DNA from: Oasisia sp. SBJ-2009 | Taxonomy: Eukaryota > Annelida > Polychaeta > Sabellida > Siboglinidae | Length of the DNA: 64,000 nt | Direction of reading: 5' to 3' | Assembly (NCBI GenBank): GCA_964017155.1 | Contig: OZ024857.1 | Coordinates: 40,393,716-40,457,715 of the forward strand | In this document: positions 13,141 to 25,199 of the stretch, piece by piece | Position numbering within the stretch: the stretch's first letter is position 1 | Layout: each line of letters begins with the position of its first letter | Position numbers and translations under genes: made by a program | The notes under the pieces: model-generated | Databases searched by the model: none | What the model was told of the DNA's origin: nothing | What the model saw: only the letters and a program-made list of their open reading frames with translations

Positions 13141-13870
13141 ATCAACTACTACTCTTTGTCTTCTATCAATAAGCCATTTTTCTATCCAGTTAATCATACT
13201 ATTTCCTATGCCATGGGCCTTTAGTTTAAGTAGTAATCATTGGTGTGGCACTTTGTCAAAGGCTTTTTTAAAATCTAAGTAGATTATATCTACTGGTGAT
13301 CCCTCATCTACCCACTTTGTGACATCTTCCAAAAAACATAACATATTTGTTAAGCATGACCTCGCTTTTAAAAACCCATGTTGAGATGTGTTTATCAATT
13401 TATTTTTAACAAGAAAATCAACCAAATGATTTTTAATTAGTCTTTCTAATAGTTTGCAAATCACCGATGTTAAACTCACTGGTCTATAGTTCTCTGACTT
13501 GTTTCTTGAACCTTTTTAAATAATGGTATAATGTTTGCTTCTTTCCATTCTAACGGAACTATTCCCTCCTCTAATGACAAATTGAACATTGTCGCAAGAG
13601 GTATGCTGATTTGTTCTACAATTTCCAGTAGTAATTTGGGAGGAATCCCATCCACTCCTGGTGATTTATTATCCTTCATATCTCTTATTTTCATAGCTAC
13701 CATTTTTGGGGTTACAGTTAGTTGTCCTAAATAGTCACACTCTCTCCCTTCGAACTTAGTCTCTAGTACTGGATAAGTTTTGAGTTGTTTCAGGAAAGTT
13801 GCCAATGTTCCAGTTGACCACTTCACATATGTCTGTACACAAAGGTTCCACCATTGTGTCAGTGACATCT
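13141..13870 (-). mobile_element. LINE A, 5' block (RT N-terminal half)
   Basis: The minus strand shows MKDNKSPGVDGIPPKLL, NLSLEEGIVPLEWKEANIIP, then after a frame change VSLTSVICKLLERLIKNHL, INTSQHGFLKARSCLTNM and DIIYLDFKKAFDKVPHQ, then a stop and LLLKLKAHGIG. This is the standard non-LTR reverse-transcriptase order. The edge nearest coiled-coil exon 15 is within about 30 bases of that exon. Confidence 0.9.
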
Positions 13871-13895
13871 CTGAGACGTTGACAGAACTAGTCAC

Positions 13896-13967
13896 CTTCA
13901 GCTGGTATTGTTGTTCTTCATTCTTCAAAGTAGTTAGTGTTTCCCTTTGCCGTTGCGTCCTGTGGCA
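13896..13967 (-). CDS. Coiled-coil gene exon 15
   Basis: Twenty-four codons: CHRTQRQRETLTTLKNEEQQ then YQLK, phase 0 to 0 with acceptor CAACACCCCAG and donor GTGACT. A stronger-looking upstream acceptor (TTTCAG at 13993) would add eight codons (SGVASTPQ) but breaks phase with exon 14, so the shorter form is preferred. LINE A begins only about 30 bases downstream of the donor. Confidence 0.7.
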
Positions 13968-14029
13968 CTGGGGTGTTGACGCCACTCCGGATCTGAAACA
14001 GAACACACCAATCATTGATCGGTTCGTGT

Positions 14030-14530
14030 TGTAAGTTCACAAAGACATTCCATTAACATGTTTCACTCTCAAGGTTTCACTCTCAGTGATTCACTCCCGA
14101 GGTTCTGACTTAGTGGCCATTGTGACAATGGATGACTGGCCGCTTGAGTGGACAGTGACCACAACAACAATCTTATAATTTAACAGAAATATATCTCAGC
14201 CAGGTCCAACAGTTGGGATCTGAACAGAAAACGAGATCCCCATGAACCTTGCCACAGAAAACATATAGTGTTCACTTAATAAAACAAGTAATGTTTAGCA
14301 ATAGTGGTAGCTTCTAGTATTTCTTGCATCAAGCCTTTATTAATATTATTATTTTAACAAGGAGAATAAACCACGTTTTCAATAAAATATAAAATATAAA
14401 TTTCGATGACATTTTTCTTCATCGCTGGGAAATGATCGTTTAAAAGTGCGACAAATCTTAAGAAAAAGACAGAAACACAAGCGTGACGAAGCGTGACGAA
14501 GCGTGACGACACGTGCATGCATGCGAGAGA
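14030..14530. other. Intron, nothing recognised
   Basis: Intronic DNA between exons 14 and 15. Only short motif repeats (TTTCACTCTCA near 14060-14100 and CGAAGCGTGA near 14485-14510) are seen. Confidence 0.5.
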
Positions 14531-14535
14531 GTTAC

Positions 14536-14664
14536 CACGACGAGGGTGTGTTTGAGCACGCTCAGATGCTCCTGCAGGTTGTCCTTCTGGTCGTGGAGCT
14601 GCTCCAGCTCCGTGGCCGTCTCGATGCGGGATCGCTCCAGCTCCAGCATCCCCTCCGTCACCTC
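14536..14664 (-). CDS. Coiled-coil gene exon 14
   Basis: Forty-three codons: EVTEGMLELERSRIETATEL, then EQLHDQKDNLQEHLSVLKHT, then LVV. Phase 0 to 0, acceptor GTGTGCCCAG, donor GTAACT. One of the clearest heptad-repeat exons. It is notably GC-rich compared with its introns. Confidence 0.9.
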
Positions 14665-14694
14665 CTGGGCACACGGGTGATAGGGTGACTCACA

Positions 14695-14935
14695 GATAGG
14701 GTGAGAGTGAGACAGGGTGTGGGTGAGATAGGGTGAGTGAGATAGGGTGAGAGTGAGATAGGGTGAGTGAAATAGGATGAGAGTGAGATAGGGTGTGAGT
14801 GAGATAGGATGAGTGAGATAGGGTGTCCAGGCAATAGGGTGTCTGGGGGAATAGGGTGACAAGCTGATAGGATGTCTTGACAATAGAGTGACAGGCTGAT
14901 GGGGTGCCTGGCAAAAGGGTGACATGGTGATAGGG
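14695..14935. repeat. GATAGGGTGAGTGA-type minisatellite
   Basis: Degenerate 14-22 base units (GATAGGGTGAGAGTGA and GATAGGGTGTCTGG variants) just upstream, in the transcription sense, of exon 14. Confidence 0.85.
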
Positions 14936-14954
14936 TGTCTGGGCTATTTGCAAA

Positions 14955-15126
14955 TGCAAAATCCCCCATTGCTTCAAAAAGTCAACTATAATTCCTGTTT
15001 CCAAAAATTCTACAGTCTCTTGTTGAAATGCTCGGTTCTCCAGTTTTTAATTCAATTATCGACCCATTGCTTGACCGATTTCCGTTTGCATATCGTGAAA
15101 ATAGATCTGTCAATGATGCTGTCTGA
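14955..15126 (+). mobile_element. Rex1-like LINE fragment
   Basis: The DNA is a close relative of 61270-61435 (shared AAAATCCCCCATTGCTTCAA and CGTGAAAATAGATCTGT stretches). It encodes broken KIPHCFKKSTIIPV and AYRENRSVNDAV blocks of a reverse transcriptase, with stops between them. The 30-base minisatellite starts at its downstream edge. Confidence 0.8.
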
Positions 15127-15655
15127 CAACAGCACTGATGACAACAAAGTAAGAGATGACAGCAGTGATGGCAACAACGTAAGAGACAACAGCAGTGATG
15201 ACAACAACGTAAGAGACAACAGCAGTGATGACAACAACTTGAGAGACAACAGCAGTGATGACAACAACGTAAGAGACAACAGCAGTGATGACAACAACTT
15301 GAGAGACAACAGCAATAATGACAACAACTTGAGAGACAACAGCAGTGATGACAACAACTTGAGAGACAACAGCAGTGATGACAACAACGTAAGAGACAAC
15401 AGCAGTGATGACAACAACTTGAGACAACAGCAGTGATGACAACAACTTGAGAGACAACAGCAGTGATGACAACAACTTGAGAGACAACAGCAGTGATGAC
15501 AACAACTTGAGAGACAACAGCAGTGATGACAACAACTTGAGAGACAACAGCAGTGACGACAACAAAGTAAGAGACAACAGCAGTGATGACAACAACGTAA
15601 AAGACAACAGCAGTGATGACAACAACGTAAGAGACAACAGCAGTGACAGAGAACA
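15125..15655. repeat. 30-bp minisatellite
   Basis: About 17 copies of a 30-base unit with core AGCAGTGATGACAACAAC and alternating CTTGAGAGACA or GTAAGAGACA endings; one unit near 15420 has lost four bases. It lies in the intron just downstream (transcription sense) of exon 13. Open frames through it on both strands are artefacts of unit length being a multiple of three. Confidence 0.95.
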
Positions 15656-15704
15656 GAATGAGAAGTGTGAGCCGCGGACCAGGCAGATCAAGAGTGTCAC
15701 TCAC

Positions 15705-15785
15705 TGTTTTGATTTCGTCCTTGAGTTCTCGCAGTGTGTCCTCCAGTTTATGTTCCCGGCTGGACAGTTCCTCCTGGGATTGCAG
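15705..15785 (-). CDS. Coiled-coil gene exon 13
   Basis: Twenty-seven codons: LQSQEELSSREHKLEDTLRE then LKDEIKT. Phase 0 to 0, acceptor CTTCCCTCCAG, donor GTGAGT (full consensus). Confidence 0.88.
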
Positions 15786-15929
15786 CTGGAGGGAAGAGAC
15801 GGATGGGATCAGGGGACAACAGGGACAGACAGGGACATCGGGTCATTTGGTTGGCCACAACCAGCTGGGCCAGGAGCAGACAGGGACAGGAGTGTTGTCA
15901 AAAGTACATAAATGTGTTTTGTACATTCA

Positions 15930-16275
<346 letters not shown>

Positions 16276-16279
16276 TGTG

Positions 16280-17265
16280 GCACCACTCTACCCACCGGCA
16301 CCACTCTACCCATTGGCACCACTCTACCCATTGGCACCATTCTTCCCACTGGCACCGCTCTACCCACTGGCACCACTCTGTCCACTGGCACCGCTCTATG
16401 CACCGGCACCGCTCTACCCACCGGCACCGCTCTACCCACCGGCACCACTCTACCCACCGGCACTGCTCCACCCAGCGGCACCGCTCTACCCACCAGCACC
16501 ACCCTACCCACCGGCACCACTCTACCCACCGGCACCGCTCTACCCACCGGCACCACTCTACCCACCGGCACCACTCTACCCACCAGCACCGCTCCACCCA
16601 GTGGCACCGCTCTACCCACCGGCACCACTCTACCCACCGGCACCACTCTACCCACGGGCACCGCTCTACCCACCGGCACCGCTCTACCCACCTGCACCGC
16701 TCTACCCACTGGCACCGCTCTGCCCACTGGCACCGCACTACCCACTGGCACCGCTCTACCCACCAGCACCGCTCTACCCACCGGCACCGCTCTACCCACT
16801 GGCACCACTCTACCCACGGGCACCGCTCTGCCCACTGGCACCACTCTACCCACTGGCACCGCTCTGCCCACCGGCACCGCACTACCCACTGGCACCGCAC
16901 TACCCACTGGCACCGTTCTACCTACTGGCACCGCTCTACCCACTGGCACCGCTCTACCTACTGGCACCGCTCTACCCACTGGCACCGCTCTGCCCACTGG
17001 CACCGCTCTGCCCACTGGCACCGCTCTACCCACCGGCACCGTACTACCCACTGGCACCGCTCTGCCCACCGGCACTGCACTGCCCACCGGCACCGCACTA
17101 CCCAATGGCACCGCACTACCCACCGGCACCGCTCTACCCACCGACACCACTCTCTACCCACCGGCACTGCTCCACCCAGCGGCACCGCTCTACCCACCAG
17201 CACCACTCTACCCACCGGCACCACTCTACCCACCGGCACCGCTCTACCCGCTGGCTTGGTGTAGG
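16280..17265. repeat. 18-bp GC-rich minisatellite
   Basis: About 54 copies of an 18-base unit (CACCGGCACCGCTCTACC type) with scattered variants. It ends about 20 bases from the donor of exon 12. Because 18 is a multiple of three, five long open frames cross it; the 529-, 450- and 407-codon frames are not genes. Confidence 0.97.
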
Positions 17266-17282
17266 AATAAGACGTAACATAC

Positions 17283-17423
17283 CCGCCGCACTATTTCCAA
17301 GTGTTCTGCTCTCAGATAGTTGAGTTCGTCTCCGAGCCGATTGGCTCTGCTGTTGTGCACCTGGACGATGCCTTCAAGGTCTGCAATCTCAGCAGCCGAC
17401 TTCTCTCTAATCTGGCGAACCTC
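17283..17423 (-). CDS. Coiled-coil gene exon 12
   Basis: Forty-seven codons: EVRQIREKSAAEIADLEGIV, then QVHNSRANRLGDELNYLRAE, then HLEIVRR. Phase 0 to 0, acceptor TTTACTCACCAG, donor GTATGT. Confidence 0.9.
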
Positions 17424-17789
17424 CTGGTGAGTAAACAATGAATTACAAAGGTGGACCATTCAGCAGTGATTATTATAAAGTAATCTAATAATTGCCTAGC
17501 GCGTAAAAGACCCGCAGTTAAATTGGTTCACGGTGTTACGAGGCAGCACTGTAAAAGGAATTATTTTTCATTCCATTCTTTATCAAAAGAAACATAACTT
17601 AAAACATTGTATATTCTCACCTGTAAATCTTGCGCGTTTGTTTATATTTAAATACTAAAGGATAATTTGTGTGAGCCGTCTCAGATATCATTTTGTAAGT
17701 TGCTCATTAGTTTTCTACAGTTGACCAGCTACACGACAAATTCAGACAGCTTCTAATAATCATTTATTATATGAAAAAGCTGGGTACAA

Positions 17790-19221
17790 ACTTGTCTCTA
17801 TACTACACTATCTACAAACGTGTTTAGAAGACATGTCTCAGTGTCAGTCTCACCTGGTCTCTATACTACACTATCTACAAACGTGTTTAGAAGACATGTC
17901 TCAGTCTCAGTCTCACCTGGTCTCTATACTACACTATCTACAAACGTGTTTAGAAGACATGTCTCAGTGTCAGTCTCACCTGGTCTCTATACTACACTAT
18001 CTACAAACGTGTTTAGAAGACATGTCTCAGTCTCAGTCTCACCTGGTCTCTATACTACACTATCTACAAACGTGTTTAGAAGACATGTCTCAGTCTCAGT
18101 CTCACCTGGTCTCTATACTACACTATCTACAAACGTGTTTAGAAGACATGTCTCAGTCTCAGTCTCACCTGGTCTCTATACTACACTATCTACAAACGTG
18201 TTTAGAAGACATGTCTCAGTCGCACCTGGTCTCTATACTACACTATCTACAAATGTGTTTAGAAGACATGTCTCAGTGTCAGTCTCACCTGGTCTCTATA
18301 CTACACTATCTACAAACGTGTTTAGAAGACATGTCTCAGTCTCACCTGGTCTCTATACTACACTATCTACAAACATGTTTAGAAGTCATGTCTCAGTGTC
18401 AGTCTCACCTGGTCTCTATACTACACTATCTACAAACGTGTTTAGAAGACATGTCTCAGTGTCAGTCTCACCTGGTCTCTATACTACACTATCTACAAAC
18501 GTGTTTAGAAGACATGTCTCAGTCTCACCTGGTCTCTATACTACACTATCTACAAACGTGTTTAGAAGACATGTCTCAGTGTCAGTCTCACCTGGTCTCT
18601 ATACTACACTATCTACAAACGTGTTTAGAAGACATGTCTCAGTCTCAGTCTCACCTGGTCTCTATACTACACTATCTACAAACGTGTTTAGAAGACATGT
18701 CTCAGTCTCAGTCTCACCTGGTCTCTATACTACACTATCTACAAACGTGTTTAGAAGACATGTCTCAGTCTCAGTCTCACCTGGTCTCTATACTACACTA
18801 TCTACAAACGTGTTTAGAAGACATGTCTCAGTCGCACCTGGTCTCTATACTACACTATCTACAAATGTGTTTAGAAGACATGTCTCAGTGTCAGTCTCAC
18901 CTGGTCTCTATACTACACTATCTACAAACGTGTTTAGAAGACATGTCTCAGTCTCACCTGGTCTCTATACTACACTATCTACAAACGTGTTTAGAAGACA
19001 TGTCTCAGTGTCAGTCTCACCTGGTCTCTATACTACACTATCTACAAATGTGTTTAGAAGACATGTCTCAGTGTCAGTCTCACCTGGTCTCTATACTACA
19101 CTATCTACAAACGTGTTTAGAAGACATGGCTCTGTCTCAGTGTCAGTCTCACCTGGTCTCTATACTACACTATCTACAAACGTGTTTAGAAGACATGGCT
19201 CTGTCTCAGTGTCAGTCTCAC
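17790..19221 (-). repeat. 63-bp minisatellite carrying a 5' splice site in each unit
   Basis: Twenty-three head-to-tail units, mostly 63 bases with 57- and 69-base variants. Read on the gene strand, each unit contains AGAGACCAG followed by GTGAGA, identical to the last nine exon bases and the donor of exon 11 at 19222. The array begins exactly at that exon and extends through its intron. The short unit with a CAGTCGCACC variant recurs ten units later with the same neighbours, which points to a higher-order duplication. The two plus-strand open frames of 476 and 515 codons are consequences of the repeat. Confidence 0.97.
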
Positions 19222-19305
19222 CTGGTCTCTGTCCTCCAGGTTGTGTCTGAGACTTGTCACTTCATCCTCCAGTTGCTGTATCCTCAGAGCCCTGTCAGAC
19301 GACTC
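19222..19305 (-). CDS. Coiled-coil gene exon 11
   Basis: Twenty-eight codons: ESSDRALRIQQLEDEVTSLR then HNLEDRDQ. Phase 0 to 0, acceptor TGTGTCCAG, donor GTGAGA. The donor and final nine exon bases are repeated about 23 times in the following intron. Confidence 0.9.
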
Positions 19306-19374
19306 CTGGACACACAACATTACGTGTTACACAGACAGCAGGGGCAGACTGGCAGGACCAGTGTGACACCGACA

Positions 19375-19745
19375 CCATGAGTATCATGACGTCATGATGC
19401 CATGAGTATCATGGTGTCATGCGACACTGATGTCATGAGTATCATGGCGTCATGTGACACTGATGTCATGAGTACCATGGCATCATGATGTCATGAGTAT
19501 CAATGCGTCATGTGACACTGATGCCATGAGTATCATGGCATCATGTGACACTGATTACATGAGTATCATGGTGTCATGTGACACTGATGACATGAGTATC
19601 ATGGCATCATGGGACACTGACACCATGAGTATCATGGCGTCAGGTAACACTAATGTCATGAATATCATGGTGTCATGTGACACTGACACCATGAGTATCA
19701 TGGCGTTATGTGACACCAACATCATGAGTATCATGGCATCACGCA
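19375..19745. repeat. ~33-bp CATGAGTATCATGGCGTCATG minisatellite
   Basis: About ten degenerate copies of a unit combining CATGAGTATCATGG and CGTCATGTGACACTGATG. It lies upstream, in the transcription sense, of exon 11. Confidence 0.92.
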
Positions 19746-19759
19746 CAGTGTTTCTTAAC

Positions 19760-20160
19760 CCATGGTAAATTCTGTGTTAGCAAATGTAGTTTTCTTAATA
19801 AATTAAAATTACTTTGGCACATACTGTGTGAAGCTGATTGATCAAAATGTTGTGTTTCACATCCTTGTTTCAAAAGTAAGTTAATTTCTTACAAAACAAC
19901 CAAATGTTGGATCCTTGAACAATTTGTTCCACAAATAAAATGTAATTTAAGATATTCCTGTCAAACAAAATATACACCCAAAATTGTCCTCAGTGTTGCT
20001 TTTTATTTTAATAAAATTGTATTCTTGAGTTGTATAGTTGCCCATAATAAGTGTATATCACATTGTAGCTAAGTCTAGGACATATTCGCATTAGTACGCT
20101 TTCCTAATGCATTAGAAACAGCTTCCATGTTACATTGTGAAATAAAGTTACTCTGACTCT
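19760..20160. other. Intron, nothing recognised
   Basis: AT-rich intronic DNA between two minisatellites, without coding or repeat structure that I could see. Confidence 0.5.
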
Positions 20161-20164
20161 TACT

Positions 20165-20377
20165 GTCAGCTTTCAGCTGAATGTGTATTTGGTTACTAAG
20201 CAGTCAACGTTTTGTTACCATGGAGACGTAAACTAATGTATTTGGTTACCAAGCAGTCAACGCATGGAGACCTGAACTAATGTCTATGGTTACTAAGCAG
20301 TCAACATTTCGTTACCATGGAGACCTGAACTAATGTATGTGGTTACTAAGCAGCCAATGTTTCATTATCATGGAAAC
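20165..20377 (-). repeat. ~50-bp minisatellite starting at the exon 10 donor
   Basis: Four diverged units. On the gene strand each holds a CAGGTTTCCATG or CAGGTCTCCATG-like start and a GACTGCTTAGTAACCA core. The first unit begins at the exon 10 junction itself (ACACAG followed by GTTTCC), so the splice site has been duplicated with the unit. Confidence 0.85.
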
Positions 20378-20469
20378 CTGTGTTCGTAAACTGGTCAGTT
20401 CCTCGCATGACCTTGACAAGGCTGTCATTAATTCATCCTTCTCAGCATCCCTCTTGGCAATCTCTCGCG
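20378..20469 (-). CDS. Coiled-coil gene exon 10
   Basis: Two bases complete a codon with exon 9 (Gly or Ala type join), then REIAKRDAEKDELMTALSRS and CEELTSLRTQ. Acceptor GTGTTCTCAG, donor GTTTCC (weak at +3 to +6). Phase 1 to 0. Confidence 0.88.
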
Positions 20470-20843
20470 CTGAGAACACAACACACAAACACGTCTTTAC
20501 AAGACTGTCAGTAAATAACCCAAAGTGACGATAAATGGATGAACAACCAGTCAATCTCATTGCCCCCCCCCCCGCACTTCCCTCCCATTAACAATTACAT
20601 GGTCTAGTGACTGGAGTCTAACTGAAAAAAGAGGAAACACCTCGATATCATAAACGCAGAATGTCTGATATTCATAAATAATAAATTTTAGATATGCACC
20701 TAACCGAGAGTTGATTATGAATTTAAATGTAATCACATTAAACTGTTGTATAAAGTTTATGACTTAAATTAAATTAATTGCATTACTGAAGTTAATAAAT
20801 AAACAAGTGAATTGAATTGAACCCGCGCCTTGTGTTAACCCAC

Positions 20844-20913
20844 CAAGATTCTGGACTTTCTCGTCGAGTCCAACAAAGTTCTCCTGAGTCTTCTGTTGTC
20901 TCTCAGCCTCCAT
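20844..20913 (-). CDS. Coiled-coil gene exon 9
   Basis: Twenty-three codons plus one base: MEAERQQKTQENFVGLDEKV then QNL. Phase 0 to 1, acceptor GTGTGTTTCAG, donor GTGGGT. Confidence 0.87.
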
Positions 20914-21053
20914 CTGAAACACACAGTGATGCACAGGTCACGTGACATGTGGTAACACTCCACACAGTATTACTATATTGAAATAATAGCCCCAATAAAA
21001 GCAAGCAAATAGAGCAAAATCACATATAAATTATAGAATACATAATTATCATG

Positions 21054-21260
<207 letters not shown>

Positions 21261-21679
21261 TTTGTGCGTGTGGTGTGTGCGCGTGTATGTGTGTATGTGT
21301 GCATGAGTGTGTGCCTGTGTATGCATGCATGCATGCACACATGTGTGTATGTGCATGGCATCAATTACGTAAACTACCCACTGCAGTGATAACACGTGTT
21401 TGCAGGCTCTAATCACCACCTGCCTTTGTACAAGCGTGGGATATGAGTGAGTGGTTTCCCTAGCCACCAGGGGGACACAGAGAGAGGAGTGGGGACCAGT
21501 GTCCACGCCACTAGACAGACAGGAGCCAGGGCCAGGAGAAGACAGACAGGTTCAAAGTTCACTCTTGGCACTTCAACGAGTAATTAGAATTGCACAATCT
21601 AATTTAAAACCTCGTCATGAGTGAATCTTTCCAACTGATTCATCAGACTGGACAGGTCAGTGAGGACACTTGAGGAACA

Positions 21680-21693
21680 TCTGCACACACACA

Positions 21694-21753
<60 letters not shown>

Positions 21754-22015
21754 CTCACACTCACTCACTCACTCACTCACACACACACACTCACTCACTC
21801 ACTCACTCACTCACTCACACACACACACACTCACTCACTCACTCTCACTCACTCACTCACTCACTCACTCACTCACTCACTCACTCACACACACCCACAC
21901 CACACACACACACACACACACTCACTCACTCACTCACACTCACTCACTCAGTCACACACACCCACACCACACACACACACTCACTCACTCACTCACTCAC
22001 ACACACACACACACA
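21680..22015. repeat. CA / CACG / CACT compound microsatellite
   Basis: An ACGC block (about 21690-21750) followed by alternating CACT and CA blocks. Confidence 0.97.
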
Positions 22016-22019
22016 CCAG

Positions 22020-23005
22020 TTGAGATTTACTTTACGACCTGAAAAAAACTAAAAACAGACAAGTGGCACCTATTTTCAAGCCACGACCTTTTTTGCTCTT
22101 TACTTCATTCTTTTACCCGTCGACCACCAGTCCACCCATATTTCTACCCGTCCACAACAGGTTTTACCCATCCAAATGACGGGTGAACGGGTCTCTGCAT
22201 AAAGCTATGATATCAGCGTGTGTTGGTAGCACAAGGAATACGTGTGTATTAAAATCCAACGAATGTGGATGAATAAAGCGATTAACAACATATAAGCTGA
22301 ACAGAAACAAGTACACATGAAGTTAATTCAATGTGTATTTAAATATAATAATTTGGTAAACAATGTTGATGTGTTAAAAAGAAAGTGTACATCTAAATGT
22401 GTCAACTAAGACGTACTGAAGTATGCTGCAGCTTGTGAAGACAGAAACAGGTTGTGAAAGACGGCATTCAAGGTGCATTCAAGGCAGGAGGGATCATCGC
22501 CACAGATCATTTTCAAAACATAAATTCTATGTTTGTTGACAACGGAATCACAAGACCAGTTTCAAAGCAGTGCTAAAATCATTGAACAAAGTGAACAAAC
22601 TTTGTTGTTAGGCCAAATAGCTTGCGTGTTGATATTTTTATGCTGTTATATGTATAGAGCCACTCCACTTTTACCATTGTTCGCCAATACATGACTGTAC
22701 CCAGTTAAAAATAGGTGTTTGTCCAATTGTTTCACCAAAGTCAAATGACTTAGTTGATCAAATTACCCAGCTCACCATTAATCTGAAATGCAATAGGTTT
22801 AAAGATGAAATTTAAGAGGGATCTTTAATTATGGCATGTATCCATGCTCTTATGTGCTTCCTTGTTACACTCGATGAAAACAAACACAAATATCTGCTTT
22901 GAAAATGATTAATGATTGGAGACAATATGAATTACTATCGCCACTAGGGGGTGCCAAAGATTGTGGTAAATGACACGGCAGGCATGCACAGGATTAGTAC
23001 GGACA
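22020..23005. other. Intron, nothing recognised
   Basis: Long AT-rich intron segment between exons 8 and 9. No retroelement coding pattern, SINE boxes or exon seen. Confidence 0.5.
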
Positions 23006-23011
23006 AGCTAC

Positions 23012-23113
23012 CTTCGCACGTTCAACATTGTCAGTAGCATAACGCAATTCACACTCTTTCGCAGCAAGTTCTCTGGATACTTGACAAAAGCTGGAGTTAA
23101 CTGTCGTTAACAT
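23012..23113 (-). CDS. Coiled-coil gene exon 8
   Basis: Thirty-four codons: MLTTVNSSFCQVSRELAAKE then CELRYATDNVERAK. Phase 0 to 0, acceptor CTTTCAG, donor GTAGCT. Confidence 0.85.
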
Positions 23114-23119
23114 CTGAAA

Positions 23120-23925
23120 GAAGTTGGTTCGCGTCACAAAAATTAATGACTGAATCAACATCATTATCTAAACCAACCACATGACCTAGCAACCAGATCC
23201 ATGAAAAAAGGGCACCAGAAAGTGCAGCTATGAGACATTCTGCTGTATATTTTGCCAACAATTTTGGCATTATAAAAACGTATATTTACAGAAATATCTG
23301 TACGATAGTTTCAAATGTTTATCATGCAAGACTAAATTTTTTTGTAATGACACAAAATAAGTGTTGTAACAAAAAGTTAATGTTAGGAATCAGAAATGAA
23401 GTATTCCCAGAAAAAAGTTTGTATTAGTTATGAGTGACATTAGTACTAAATGTATAGTATGCATTAGTAGTTAAACATATATTAGTGATTAGACATAATA
23501 ATTGTTATTAGTAACAAATATTAGTGATGAAACAAATTGATAAAAACGTGCAGGTTTGTTTTTTGTATGGTCAGACAACTTCTTTTCCTCCTTACATCTG
23601 GTAAGTAGCTAAAGGCCAATAGTTTGCCAACATTTCGCCTTCAACCCATTTTTTTTTTTTTTTTTAATAGTCATCAACACCAGCACAGAAACGTATGCAT
23701 AATTGTATTGTGTTTTAATGAAAAAAATCCACTTTTGACAGTCAATTAAATTATTTTCTGGTAGAACAATTAATTAAGCTAATGAAAATGAACTGACGAG
23801 ACATTGCTAAGATAGATTTAGTACCATTGTTAGAGTTGAGACGAACACAGCTGAATTGGTGCAAAGACGAATTAGTTGCTGTCAATATCTTATGATGTGT
23901 CAAGAGCATCTCATTGCTGGAGTCG
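23120..23925. other. Intron, nothing recognised
   Basis: AT-rich intron with TATTAGTRA-like short motifs at about 23420-23530 and a T-run at 23650. No exon or named element seen. Confidence 0.5.
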
Positions 23926-23931
23926 ACTTAC

Positions 23932-24003
23932 CTGCTCCAGTAGCTCCACTTGGCTCTCAGCTGCCTGTAGACTAGAGTGGAGCTCCTCCAGCTCACCAGT
24001 GTG
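23932..24003 (-). CDS. Coiled-coil gene exon 7
   Basis: Twenty-four codons: HTGELEELHSSLQAAESQVE then LLEQ, strongly heptad-like. Acceptor ACATTTCACAG, donor GTAAGT. It starts in phase 0, whereas exon 6 with its best donor ends in phase 1. Either a small exon between them is unrecognised or exon 6 uses another donor. Confidence 0.82.
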
Positions 24004-24237
24004 CTGTGAAATGTTTCGCCACAAAAACTCACGAGTCTGTTTGGAAATATTCGGGCTGAAATATGTTACAAACTGTCAAAGTGACATGTCTATAATAACA
24101 ATCACATCTGTAGCAAAATATATAAAATAATACACTGTATGTATATTATGCACCAATTTGCAGATTACAATATAAAAATAATACAGTGCATAGCTACTAA
24201 TATTCAATAATAATGATGGATCTCACTTAATTATTTT

Positions 24238-24639
24238 TACAATATCAGTGACAATATATGTCACCTACACTTAGTTTTAGTGACAATATCTCACATGCAC
24301 TTTGTTTTACACTATCAGTGAAGATATCTCACCTCCAATTTGTTTCACGATATCAGTGAAGATATCTCACATACATTTAGTTTTACAATATCAGTGAAGA
24401 TATCTCACATACATTTAGTTATACAATATCAGTGAAGGTATCTCACATACATTTAGTTATACAATATCAGTGAAGGTATCTCACATACATTTAGTTTTAC
24501 AATATCAGTGAAGATATCTCACATACATTTAGTTTTACGATATCGGAGAATATATATCACATACATTTAGTTTCACAATATCAGTGAAGATATCTCACAT
24601 ACATTTAGTTTTACAATATCAGTGAAGGTATCTCACAAA

Positions 24640-24640
<1 letters not shown>
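24238..24640 (-). repeat. 38-bp minisatellite derived from the exon 6 donor region
   Basis: About ten units; gene-strand core GTGAGATATCTTCACTGATA followed by TTGTAAAACTAAATGTAT. The single unit that abuts exon 6 (25155-25199) has the same sequence starting at the exon's GTGAGA donor. A LINE 3' end (24640-25150) now separates that founder unit from the rest. Confidence 0.9.
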
Positions 24641-25150
<510 letters not shown>

Positions 25151-25199
25151 AAGCAATGCACATACATTTAGTGTTACAATATCAGTGAAGGTGTCTCAC

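Noticed and set aside
14924..15911. DNNLRDNSSD-repeat protein frames
   Set aside because: Minisatellite with 30-base unit inside an intron of the coiled-coil gene.
17790..19230. CRISPR-like array
   Set aside because: Units are directly adjacent without variable spacers, and the context is a spliced eukaryotic gene.
17820..19380. Two long plus-strand open frames (476 and 515 codons)
   Set aside because: They are translations of the 63-base array; the real coding strand is minus and the units are intronic.
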